From an uncultured Clostridia bacterium (GTDB lineage: Bacteria > Bacillota > Clostridia > Oscillospirales > Oscillospiraceae): a stretch of DNA of 25,661 nucleotides. The stretch is taken from NCBI GenBank assembly GCA_947383645.1, contig CANDEH010000028.1:1-25661 (forward strand), written 5' to 3'. Position 1 is the first letter of the stretch, and each line of letters starts with the position of its first letter. Positions 15,274-22,801 of the stretch are shown here, piece after piece. The notes under the pieces were generated by a model. That model was given only the letters and a program-made list of their open reading frames with translations. It was not told the DNA's origin and did no database searches. Position numbers and translations under genes: made by a program.

Positions 15274-17943
15274 TCACACACGTCTTCTCTCCAGCACATC
15301 CCGCACCGTCTGCTCCAGCACAGCCATGTCGATGGGCTTAGCCACGTGGGCGTCCATTCCCGCCGCCAGAGCGTCCCGAATATCCTCGGCAAAGGCGTTG
15401 GCGGTCATGGCGATAATGGGAATCCTGCCGGCCATGGGGTGGGGCGACTGCCGGATAGCCCGCGTCGCCTCGTAGCCGTTCATCACCGGCATCTGCACAT
15501 CCATCAAAACCAGCTGATACTGCCCCGGAACTGAGGCGGCAAAGGTCTCCGCCGCCAGCCTCCCGTTCTCGCGGACATCGCAGAAGGCGCCGGACATGTC
15601 CAGCAGCTCCACAAGAATCTCGGCGTTGATCTCGTTATCCTCCGCCACCAGAATGCGCATTCCGCGGAGAATACTCTCCTCCTCTTCCCCTTCCTCCGGC
15701 CGCTCCTCCCCGTGCTCCCGGCAGAGCACGTTCTCCACATTCCTGCGGAAGCTGGTGAGAAAGAAGGGCTTGGGGAGAAACGCGTCCACCCCGACCAGCC
15801 GGGCTTTCTCCTCAATCTCCGGCCAGTCGTAGCTGGTCAGTATCAGAACAGGCGCATCTCCGGAAATCTCCTCCCGAATCCGCCGGGCCGTCTCTACGCC
15901 GTCCAGTCCCGGCATCTTCCAGTCCAGCAGGACAATGTCGTAGGGCGCCCCCTCCCGCTCCCGCCGGCGCACCAGCTCCAGGGCCGTCTGCCCATCCAGC
16001 GCGTAGTCCACCGCCACACCGGTGCCCTCCATGGTCAGCTGGATGTTCTGACAGATTACCTCCTCGTCGTCCACGGTCAAAAGCCGCTTCATCCCGTGCT
16101 TTCGCCAGAAGTCGTGGTCAACCGCCTGCTCGCTGATGTGCAGCTCCAGATCCACGGTAAAGGTGGATCCTCTCCCCTTCTCGCTCTCCACAGAGATCTT
16201 ACCGCCCATCAGATCCAGCAGATTCTTGGTGATGGCCATCCCCAGGCCGGTGCCCTGAATCCGGTTGGTGACACTGTCCTCCTCCCGCGTAAAGGCGTGA
16301 AAAATCTTCTCCAAATACGCCGGGCTCATGCCGTAGCCGTTATCGGAGACCACAAAGCGGAAATGGGCCAGCTGCTTGGCATACTGGGGCAGCTCCCGGA
16401 CCGTCAGCGTCACGCGCCCGCCGTCCGGCGTATACTTCAGGGCGTTGGAGAGGAGATTCAACAGGATCTGATTCAGGCGCAGCCTGTCCATCACCACCCG
16501 CTCGTGCCGGATTTCCTGACTGTACACCTCAAAAACATGGCCCCTGGCCTTCATCTGGGGACGGATGATGGCGTCGATCTCCTCGATCAGATCCACCACG
16601 CTCTCATCGGACAGATTCAGCGTCGTCTTCCCCGCCTCGATCTTGCTGATATCCAGAATGTCGTTAATCAGTCCCAGCAGGTGCTGGCTGGAGGCGGTAA
16701 TCTTCTTTGTGTACTCCCGCACCTTGTCCGGGTTGTCCACATCCCGGCCCAGCAGGGCGGCAAATCCCACAATGGCGTTCATGGGCGTGCGTATGTCGTG
16801 GCTCATATTGGAGAGGAAGGAGCTCTTGGCCCGGTTGGCCTCCTCGGCGATCTGGAAGGCCTGCTCCGCCGACTCCTTGGCGGCGGCCAGCATGGCGTTG
16901 GACTCCTCCAGCCGCCGGTTCATCTCCGCCTGCCGGCGCAGGTTCTCCTGCTCCTGACGGAACAGGCGGGCACTGCTCCGCTGTCTGGCAAAGAGTACCG
17001 CAGCCGCAAGGAACATCGCCAGCAGCACCGCCACCATCGCCAGCAGCACGCGGACCACCGTCCGCACCGTATTCACCGTGTTATGGGCCACAAACTCCGC
17101 CGGCGCGAGGAAGAGCAGCAGCGTATCGTAGCCGGCCAGCGCGGTGACGCAGTAGCAGTACTCCACCCCACCCTGCCGGAACCGGGCGCTGACGGTGTCC
17201 CGCCGCGCCAGCTCGGCGCGGATATCCGGACAGGTCTGTCCCTCCATCTCCTCCAGCACTCTAAGTACATTGTATGCCTGAATCAGGCTCTCCCGGGACA
17301 CCGTATCATACATCCTCGTGCCGTCGCTCCTGAGAATATAGGTCTCGCTCTGACGGCCATAGGCGGCGCTGTCGTAGTAATCCGTCAGCGTATACACGTC
17401 CTTGAGGAGGATCAGATGGGTAAAGTACGCTGTCCCATCCGCCGTACCCACCGGATCCGGCAGTCTCTGCGCGAAGGCCCAGCGGCTGCCCGTGCCGGCA
17501 AAGCCCTCGGAGATAAAGATGCTCCGCTCCTCCCCGCCGGGAAGTTTATCCAGGTCCGCCCAGGCGCCGTAGCGTCCGCCGGCACTGTAGCAGCTGCCCT
17601 CGCTGTCAACGAGCAGCAGGGAGGCGCTGTAGCGGTCCATCCCCAAAAACGCCTCCAGACCGCCAACAACCCTTGACGTGTCCCCCGCCGCGGGGATTGT
17701 CTCACGGTCCAGGGCATTGACGGCGATGGTCAGATAGTTCCAGTGGGCGTCCAGGGCATTGGTCAGATTGGCGCGCACCTGGGCGGTGATCTCGCTGAGC
17801 TGGGCAGTGCGCTCGGCAAAGATCTGCTCCTGAAAATAGCGGGTATAGTAGACAACTCCCGCCGCCAGCAGCGCCAGCAGGCACACAGCCAGCATCACCG
17901 GCAGCGCAAAACGCCCCTTATGCGATTCAGCCCTCTCCCTCAT
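15274..17943 (-). CDS. Membrane-bound hybrid sensor histidine kinase with two receiver domains
   Basis: The 889-residue protein has a membrane helix at about 11-33, an extracytoplasmic sensing region (35-290, Cache-like by size and pattern), a second helix (about 297-319) and a coiled-coil linker (330-380). The kinase core follows: phosphoacceptor His382 in FLSNMSHDIRTPMN, N-box LNQILLNLLSNALKYTP, G1 VVSDNGYGMS and G2 GTGLGMAI. Two receiver domains follow, with phosphorylated Asp674 (VLLDWKMPGLDG) and Asp815 (VLMDVQMPVMNG). No HPt or output domain is present, so it needs a separate phosphotransfer or signalling partner, and no response regulator is nearby. The ATG is preceded by GGAAAGGGAT. 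Signal and targets are unknown. A promoter lies at 18181-18209, and a MITE-like element separates it from the start codon. Confidence 0.93.
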   Translation of the reverse strand: MRERAESHKGRFALPVMLAVCLLALLAAGVVYYTRYFQEQIFAERTAQLSEITAQVRANLTNALDAHWNYLTIAVNALDRETIPAAGDTSRVVGGLEAFLGMDRYSASLLLVDSEGSCYSAGGRYGAWADLDKLPGGEERSIFISEGFAGTGSRWAFAQRLPDPVGTADGTAYFTHLILLKDVYTLTDYYDSAAYGRQSETYILRSDGTRMYDTVSRESLIQAYNVLRVLEEMEGQTCPDIRAELARRDTVSARFRQGGVEYCYCVTALAGYDTLLLFLAPAEFVAHNTVNTVRTVVRVLLAMVAVLLAMFLAAAVLFARQRSSARLFRQEQENLRRQAEMNRRLEESNAMLAAAKESAEQAFQIAEEANRAKSSFLSNMSHDIRTPMNAIVGFAALLGRDVDNPDKVREYTKKITASSQHLLGLINDILDISKIEAGKTTLNLSDESVVDLIEEIDAIIRPQMKARGHVFEVYSQEIRHERVVMDRLRLNQILLNLLSNALKYTPDGGRVTLTVRELPQYAKQLAHFRFVVSDNGYGMSPAYLEKIFHAFTREEDSVTNRIQGTGLGMAITKNLLDLMGGKISVESEKGRGSTFTVDLELHISEQAVDHDFWRKHGMKRLLTVDDEEVICQNIQLTMEGTGVAVDYALDGQTALELVRRREREGAPYDIVLLDWKMPGLDGVETARRIREEISGDAPVLILTSYDWPEIEEKARLVGVDAFLPKPFFLTSFRRNVENVLCREHGEERPEEGEEEESILRGMRILVAEDNEINAEILVELLDMSGAFCDVRENGRLAAETFAASVPGQYQLVLMDVQMPVMNGYEATRAIRQSPHPMAGRIPIIAMTANAFAEDIRDALAAGMDAHVAKPIDMAVLEQTVRDVLERRRV

Positions 17944-17968
17944 ATATCCCTTTCCTCTCTCCGCCGCT

Positions 17969-18098
17969 CTGAGAGCCTGTTTAAAATCTGCCGAAACGCC
18001 ATCTCAGAGCATCTTTTTCCGCTGGAGCTGCGTTGCTTCGTCCAGCAAAAAAATCTGTGCCAATCCGGCATTCCGCCAGATTTTAAACAGGCTCTGAG
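17969..18098. mobile_element. MITE-like 120-bp element with 17-bp terminal inverted repeats
   Basis: The element 17974-18093 has perfect 17-bp terminal inverted repeats (17974-17990, starting AGCCTGTTTAAAATCTG, and 18077-18093) and is flanked on both sides by the direct repeat CTGAG (17969-17973, 18094-18098), consistent with a 5-bp target duplication. Inside are a 6-bp dyad GCTGGA/TCCAGC and no transposase. Because the flank and repeat ends partly mirror each other, the exact boundaries are uncertain by two bases. It lies in the leader of the histidine kinase gene. Such non-autonomous elements depend on a transposase supplied elsewhere; the family is not identified here. Confidence 0.7.
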
Positions 18099-18180
18099 AA
18101 ACACCTGAAAAGCTCTCTCCATCGCCGCTCAGGGGACAGCCCGGTAAACTCTCTTCGCACCAATACAACCTGACAGCTTC

Positions 18181-18209
18181 ATTATAGCAGAGTGCGCCGC
18201 ATATCGCAA
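18181..18209 (-). promoter_or_regulatory. Predicted promoter of the histidine kinase gene
   Basis: On the minus strand TTGCGA (18209-18204) and a perfect TATAAT (18186-18181) are 17 bases apart. The start would be about 230 bases upstream of the kinase ATG, placing the whole MITE-like element inside the transcript leader. Confidence 0.6.
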
Positions 18210-18348
18210 TTCCGTTTTCGCGCTCAAAGAAATATCGCACACCTCCGCACGCCTTGATCCGTGGCCTCTCCGTCTCCGGCAGACGGAGCTGCAAAAAAGT
18301 GTGGAGATTCCGTCCCTGCGGCAGGAAAATAATTGTCCATTTCGCCCC

Positions 18349-18376
18349 TTGCATTTTGCCTTGCGGGGACTATAAT
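18349..18376 (+). promoter_or_regulatory. Predicted promoter of the MATE gene
   Basis: TTGCAT (18349-18354) and a perfect TATAAT (18371-18376) are 16 bases apart. The leader would be about 22 bases, just long enough for the ribosome binding site. Confidence 0.6.
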
Positions 18377-18405
18377 AATCTGGATTTTGCAGCGAGGTGA
18401 TTTCC

Positions 18406-19767
18406 ATGACAAGAGACCTGACCAGCGGACGTCCGATGAAGCTCCTGCTTCAGTTCGGCGTCCCCATTCTCCTTGGACTGCTGTTCCAGCAGCTCTACAG
18501 CGCAGTGGACACCGCCATCGTGGGCAAGTTCCTGGGCGGCAGCGCGCTGGCGGCGGTCGGCAGCACCGGATCCATCAACTTCCTGGTGGTGGGCGGCTGC
18601 ATGGGTCTGTGCAGCGGCTTTGCCATCCCGGTGGCCCAGCAGTTCGGCGCGGGAGACTACGCCGAGATGCGCCGGTATGTAGCCTGCGCCGCCCGGTGCT
18701 GTCTGATCTGCACAGTGCTGGTGACGGCGGCCACCCTGCTCTTCTGCCGCTCGATCCTCACCGCCATGCACACCCCCGCCGACATCTACGACGACGCCCT
18801 TCACTACATCGCCACCATTTTCGCCGGTCTGGGGGGCTACATTCTCTACAACATGGCCGCCGGTATCCTCCGCTCCCTGGGGGACAGCCGCACCCCGGTC
18901 CTGTGGCTGGCGGCGGCCTCCGTGACCAACATCGCCCTGGACCTGCTCTTTATTATCAATTTCCGCATGGGCGTCTTCGGCGCGGCTCTGGCCACTGTCC
19001 TCAGCCAGCTGATGGCGGGAGCCGGCTGCCTGATCCGCGTCTGCCGCGGCTTCGACGTTTTACGGCTGGAGCGGGAGGACTGGACCTGGTCCTGGGCGCG
19101 GACGCGCACCCTGCTTACCCTCGGCCTCCCTATGGGTCTGCAATACTCCATCACGGCCATCGGCAGCATCATGCTCCAGAGCGCGGTAAACTCCCTTGGC
19201 ACCGCCTACGTCACCGCCACCACCGCCGCCAGCAAGGCGGCCGTCTTCCTCTGCTGCCCCTTTGACGCCATGGGCGCGGCCATGGTCACCTACGGCGGAC
19301 AGAACGTGGGAGCGAAGCAGTGGGCTCGTCTCCACCAGGGGGTGCTGGCCTGTACGATCTTAGGCGCGGCCTACGCTGTCATCGCCCTGTGCGCCGTGGC
19401 GGTTCTGGGCAGTCCTATGGTGATGCTCTTCCTGGACCAGGCCAGCGCCGCACTGGCCCCTCTGGCCCGGCAGTATATGCTGACCCAGGCGCTGTTCTAC
19501 TTTCCGCTGTCGCTGGTGAACATCTACCGGTTTATGATCCAGGGCATGGGCTTCTCCCCCCTGGCCACCTGCGCGGGGGTCATGGAGATGGCAGGCCGCG
19601 GCCTTGTCGCCCATTTGGTAACTGTGCTGGGCTACTCCGCCGCCTGTTTTGCCTCCCCGGCGGCGTGGATTTTGGCAGATTTGTTCCTGCTTCCCGCCTA
19701 CTTCTGGTGCGCCCGCCGCGTCCAATACGGCCCCTCCAACCGCCGTCAGGCGGCCCTGGCCGCGTAG
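18406..19767 (+). CDS. MATE-family multidrug/metabolite efflux transporter
   Basis: The 453-residue protein has the twelve-helix plan of the MATE superfamily in two homologous halves. Family hallmarks seen are the N-terminal MTRDLTSGRPMKLLLQFGVP, QQLYSAVDTAIVGKFLG in helix 1, the inter-half GAALATVLSQ, and LGLPMGLQYSITAIGSIMLQ opening the second half with the MGAAMVTYGGQNVGAKQW motif. It would expel cationic compounds or metabolites using a Na+ or proton gradient. GAGGTGA precedes the ATG at 18406 by about six bases; a GTG three codons earlier lies inside that site. It is transcribed alone and divergently from the kinase. The substrate cannot be deduced. Confidence 0.93.
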   Translation: MTRDLTSGRPMKLLLQFGVPILLGLLFQQLYSAVDTAIVGKFLGGSALAAVGSTGSINFLVVGGCMGLCSGFAIPVAQQFGAGDYAEMRRYVACAARCCLICTVLVTAATLLFCRSILTAMHTPADIYDDALHYIATIFAGLGGYILYNMAAGILRSLGDSRTPVLWLAAASVTNIALDLLFIINFRMGVFGAALATVLSQLMAGAGCLIRVCRGFDVLRLEREDWTWSWARTRTLLTLGLPMGLQYSITAIGSIMLQSAVNSLGTAYVTATTAASKAAVFLCCPFDAMGAAMVTYGGQNVGAKQWARLHQGVLACTILGAAYAVIALCAVAVLGSPMVMLFLDQASAALAPLARQYMLTQALFYFPLSLVNIYRFMIQGMGFSPLATCAGVMEMAGRGLVAHLVTVLGYSAACFASPAAWILADLFLLPAYFWCARRVQYGPSNRRQAALAA

Positions 19768-19825
19768 CCCGGAAAAACAGCGTTCCCGGCATAACGTTCC
19801 TGATCGTCCTGACCTGCCTTTTCTG

Positions 19826-19872
19826 AGAAGCTGTACCAATAGCCGCATGCGGAGGCTATTGGTACAGCTTCT
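19826..19872 (+). terminator. Perfect 19-bp inverted repeat after the MATE gene
   Basis: Arms 19826-19844 and 19854-19872 pair perfectly with a nine-base loop, starting 59 bases after the MATE stop. There is no T-run, so it may be an RNA-end stem or, given that it runs into the XRE remnant, the trace of a recombination event. Confidence 0.5.
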
Positions 19873-20044
19873 GCGTGGACTGACCCAGGAGCAGATTGCA
19901 GCCAGATTGCAGGTGTTGGGTTCCCCTCTGAGCCGCAGTACCTACTCTCCTATCGAAATGGGGCGGGGCAATATCTTTGTAAATGATCTGGTCGGACTGC
20001 AACAGGTATGCCATGTCAGCTATAAAGAATTTTCAAAGATATAC
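19847..20044 (+). pseudogene. Truncated XRE-type helix-turn-helix remnant
   Basis: The frame reads LLRGLTQEQIAARLQVLG, then SRSTYSPIEMGRGNIFVNDL, then VGLQQVCHVSYKEFSKIY, a clear match to the HTH_3 domain of small Clostridial XRE regulators. The normal N-terminal turn before LTQEQ is missing: this position is taken by the right arm of the 19-bp inverted repeat. After KIY the frame continues through a terminator hairpin with no family-like sequence. No ribosome binding site precedes the ATG at 19847. I therefore read it as a decayed gene truncated at its 5' end; a functional short protein is less likely. Confidence 0.6.
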
Positions 20045-20084
20045 CGCCCTCCTGTAGTACCAAATAATCGCCGGAGAAATAAAG

Positions 20085-20118
20085 AAACAGCACCCTGTCC
20101 GTTGGCAAGGTGCTGTTT
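20085..20118. terminator. Bidirectional terminator downstream of the PucR-type gene
   Basis: Arms 20085-20094 and 20109-20118 form a perfect 10-bp stem with a 14-base loop. On the minus strand the tail is CTTTATTTC, and on the plus strand GTTTTG closes the stem, so both strands have T-rich sides. It should end the minus-strand opine-type cluster. 20119-20369 contains no gene I can support. Confidence 0.6.
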
Positions 20119-20369
20119 TGCTTCGTCACCGCTACGGCTTCTGTTCTCTATTCTGCTCCTGTTCCTCCGGCATGATAGTGAGGATTTTATCTGCATTCTG
20201 CTTTGCAGTCCGGCAGACGACCATATCCTGCCGCAGTTTCCGCTGTTTATTTCGCTCTTATTGTCGATGCCCGTATGGGAACACTGCCCGGTCCGGATCA
20301 GTATACTCCGGCGATTCCGCCCGCAGCAATTCAGCTGACTTTCAGAAAAAATCTGTCCTTACACCAGCC

Positions 20370-21557
20370 TCAGTTTCTGAGCTGGCAGATCATATGAATT
20401 TTAATTGCCGTGGCCAGAGACTCATAGAATGCCTCATCGGACAATTCCGGGGAGAGCAGCTTATGAATCTTCTTAATGCGGTAGCGCAGCGTATTTTTGT
20501 GGAGACACAGGCTCCTTGCTGCCTCATCAAAATCGCCCTCCGCACGGACAAATGCAACGGCTGTGTTGATGTTCTCCTCATTTGAGACGATAGGTGCAAG
20601 AAAGGTCTGCATATAGGTCCGAACATAGGAGTTGTCCGCGGACGGGATCAGAAAGGAGAGGGTCCCAATGTCGCGGTAGTGTATGCAGCTTTTACCTAAA
20701 ACGCGGCCGGCCAGAAGGGATTGGTGGGCTTCAATAACACACCTGTTCAGCGCGGTAAAAGTGGGGTGGATATCGCTATGGGCAATCCGCACGGCGCGGT
20801 GGTCCATTCCGCAAGTGGTCAGCGCGTGGTTGGTTATCACATCAAATTTGGAGGCGTCGCTGACGTCCGCCGTTACGATCAGCGCCAGGCCCGGCACGCT
20901 TTCCGTCGTAAAGCCGCAGAGGGCGGCTTTGCCGGTGAACTCGTCGTAGAGCCGGAAGTTACGGACAGTCTGGTCAATCGAAAAGTCCGTCTTTTTGCCC
21001 TCTGGCACAATCAGGGTGACCCGCGCATTTCCCCGAAAATGGTTGGAAATACGGGCCACAAGACCGGATAGATCCTCCATACTCAGCTTTTCATGGAGCA
21101 TGCGGGACAAGCAGCCGGAGGACAGCATGATGTCCTGATTCAGCTTGATCGCGTCAGAGATATCGCAAATAATCTCCCGGTAGGTGACATTGTCTTCTAT
21201 GCGGAAAATGGAAAAATTTTTCTCATTCGCCAGTTCACATATCTCCGATGGCAGGGTCGCATAAAAAACCGGCTTAAAGGCCAGGCCGGAGACACCGCAC
21301 ATAATCAGCCGCAGGACGGTCTGATACAGCTTGTTGGTGTCGTTATTGGCGAACATAAGGCTGGAGATCACAAAGCTGTCCTCATCAAACAGGCTGCTGT
21401 TGTCGGCAAAGGCGGCGGAGTACTCTTTCTCCTTGTCCCAGCCAAAGTCCAAAATATCCACCATCTTAATTGGTCTTGTCAGTCCGCCCTTTCCGGCCAC
21501 AAGTGTGAAACTCTGTGCACTTTTCAGGGTCAGAATATCCTCTATTGTAATCGACAC
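20370..21557 (-). CDS. PucR/CdaR-type transcriptional regulator
   Basis: The 395-residue protein opens with the PucR N-terminal domain (VSITIEDILTLKSAQSFTLV, VDILDFGW, and NFSIFRIEDNVTYREIICDI) and ends with the PucR-type HTH (EAARSLCLHKNTLRYRIKKI, about residues 353-372), the only DNA-binding unit. Relatives control uptake and breakdown of purines, amino acids, GABA or sugar acids. As the last gene of a co-directional cluster with two opine dehydrogenase-like enzymes and a transporter, it most likely senses their substrate. The GTG at 21557 is chosen because GGAGG lies seven bases upstream; an adjacent GTG at 21560 is four bases from it and less suitable. The gene is visibly less GC-rich than the sugar genes, which may reflect separate ancestry. 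Confidence 0.85.
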   Translation of the reverse strand: MSITIEDILTLKSAQSFTLVAGKGGLTRPIKMVDILDFGWDKEKEYSAAFADNSSLFDEDSFVISSLMFANNDTNKLYQTVLRLIMCGVSGLAFKPVFYATLPSEICELANEKNFSIFRIEDNVTYREIICDISDAIKLNQDIMLSSGCLSRMLHEKLSMEDLSGLVARISNHFRGNARVTLIVPEGKKTDFSIDQTVRNFRLYDEFTGKAALCGFTTESVPGLALIVTADVSDASKFDVITNHALTTCGMDHRAVRIAHSDIHPTFTALNRCVIEAHQSLLAGRVLGKSCIHYRDIGTLSFLIPSADNSYVRTYMQTFLAPIVSNEENINTAVAFVRAEGDFDEAARSLCLHKNTLRYRIKKIHKLLSPELSDEAFYESLATAIKIHMICQLRN

Positions 21558-21593
21558 CACAACACCTCCGTTGCAAATTACGGATAAGGCGCA

Positions 21594-21627
21594 GCCGGTC
21601 CGCAGGCTGAATGCCATGCGGACCGGC
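21594..21627 (-). other. Hairpin between the opine dehydrogenase-like gene and the PucR-type gene
   Basis: A perfect 10-bp GC-rich stem (21594-21603 with 21618-21627) with a 14-base loop lies in the 94-base gap. No T-run follows on the minus strand, so it may reduce read-through or stabilise the upstream mRNA rather than terminate fully. Confidence 0.4.
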
Positions 21628-21651
21628 AGGTTTTCTCCGGTCGTGCGCCTG

Positions 21652-22761
21652 TTACACAGTGCCCGTCTCCGCGTACCGGATGATCTGTTCCGCAGTCATA
21701 CCCGCGCACCCCAGGTTGTCCACATTTCGGCAGGCCTCATCCCCTGTGAAATCCAGATCCAGCACCTTGCCGCAGAGCTCAACCACCAGTTTGGAGCAGG
21801 AGACGTCAATACCGAGCATCTCTCCCATGGAGACAAGGGGTACCAGCCCCATCCCCACATCCTCCACGATGTACCGCGCCGTGCGGAGCTCCGAGGGCCC
21901 GGCGATGTGTGTGTAGGCATCGCAGGACATAAACACCTCATGCAGCGTTTTTTTGCCGGATACCCCGTACTCCGCCTCGTACTGCTGGAACAGATCGAAC
22001 ATCTCGCGGCCCCGGACCAGCCCCAGGGCCTCCCCGATGGCCAGGCGCTCCCGGTCCATCCGCTCCATGTACCGGCTGATGGTGGGGGAAACCGCCTGCT
22101 GCATAAAGGAGAACTTCTGTCCGCTTTCCAGCCAGCCCACATTCAGGATAGTGGGCAGGGGATGCACCATCGGATTGGTGTTGTCGATGGCGGTAGCCAG
22201 CACATTTTTCACAAACTGGGTCTCCGGGATCACATCGGAGATTATCGGCTTGATCTCCTCCAGACGGTTGGCCGGAAAGGCGGACACCAGAATGCGGTCC
22301 TTCTTGGCACCGATCATAATGGTGCCGGGCTCCTGCATGCGGCAGGCGAACAGCAGGATATTGCTCTCTGCGATCAGCACATCCTTGTCGTATCCGCTGT
22401 CCCGCAGCGCCTTTTTGAAGGCGAAGCTGCCGAAAGTGGCGCCGGGGTTGAGAAAAATGATCTGCTCCGGCTTCAGGTAGGGCGAGAGACTGGCGGCAAG
22501 ACGGCGGTGATACATGGAGGGGTTGATAACCACGATCAGCTCCGCACCCTCCACCACGCTGCCCAAATCGGTGCTGGCTTGGCAAAACTCCACGCATTCC
22601 TCCATTGCGCCCACCAGCCGGATCTCTCCCTGCCGGTTGATGCGCTCTACGGTTTCCGAAAAGGCGTCATACAGCCGGACCTCGTGGCCACGCAGTTTGA
22701 AATAGGCTGCGAATGCCTGCCCGCCGTTGCCGCCGCCGAGAATTGCAATCGTTCGTTTCAT
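21652..22761 (-). CDS. Opine dehydrogenase-family NAD(P)-dependent oxidoreductase (copy 1)
   Basis: The 369-residue product has an N-terminal Rossmann domain with the dinucleotide motif ILGGGNGGQAFAAY (residues 7-20) and the C-terminal alpha-helical octopine/nopaline dehydrogenase domain. The catalytic His is visible in DNTNPMVHP (His200), followed by YMERMDRERLAIGEALGL with the conserved acidic/basic positions. The family couples an amino acid to a 2-oxo acid by reductive amination, or the reverse: N-(carboxyalkyl) amino acid + NAD(P)+ gives the two parts. The ATG at 22761 lies about 11 bases after AAAGGA; a longer in-frame start would overlap the transporter gene. It starts 40 bases after the transporter stop, so it is probably in the same operon. 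Substrates are unknown. Confidence 0.87.
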   Translation of the reverse strand: MKRTIAILGGGNGGQAFAAYFKLRGHEVRLYDAFSETVERINRQGEIRLVGAMEECVEFCQASTDLGSVVEGAELIVVINPSMYHRRLAASLSPYLKPEQIIFLNPGATFGSFAFKKALRDSGYDKDVLIAESNILLFACRMQEPGTIMIGAKKDRILVSAFPANRLEEIKPIISDVIPETQFVKNVLATAIDNTNPMVHPLPTILNVGWLESGQKFSFMQQAVSPTISRYMERMDRERLAIGEALGLVRGREMFDLFQQYEAEYGVSGKKTLHEVFMSCDAYTHIAGPSELRTARYIVEDVGMGLVPLVSMGEMLGIDVSCSKLVVELCGKVLDLDFTGDEACRNVDNLGCAGMTAEQIIRYAETGTV

Positions 22762-22801
22762 AAAGCGTTTATTCCTTTCGATGTTTTTGACGCCAGACCC
22801 C

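Noticed and set aside
15712..17676. 654-codon plus-strand open frame opposite the histidine kinase
   Set aside because: No recognisable domain, composition typical of antisense reading, and the kinase motifs on the minus strand are unambiguous.
17940..18407. Several short minus-strand open frames upstream of the kinase
   Set aside because: They run through the MITE-like inverted repeats and the kinase promoter and have no ribosome binding site or family pattern.
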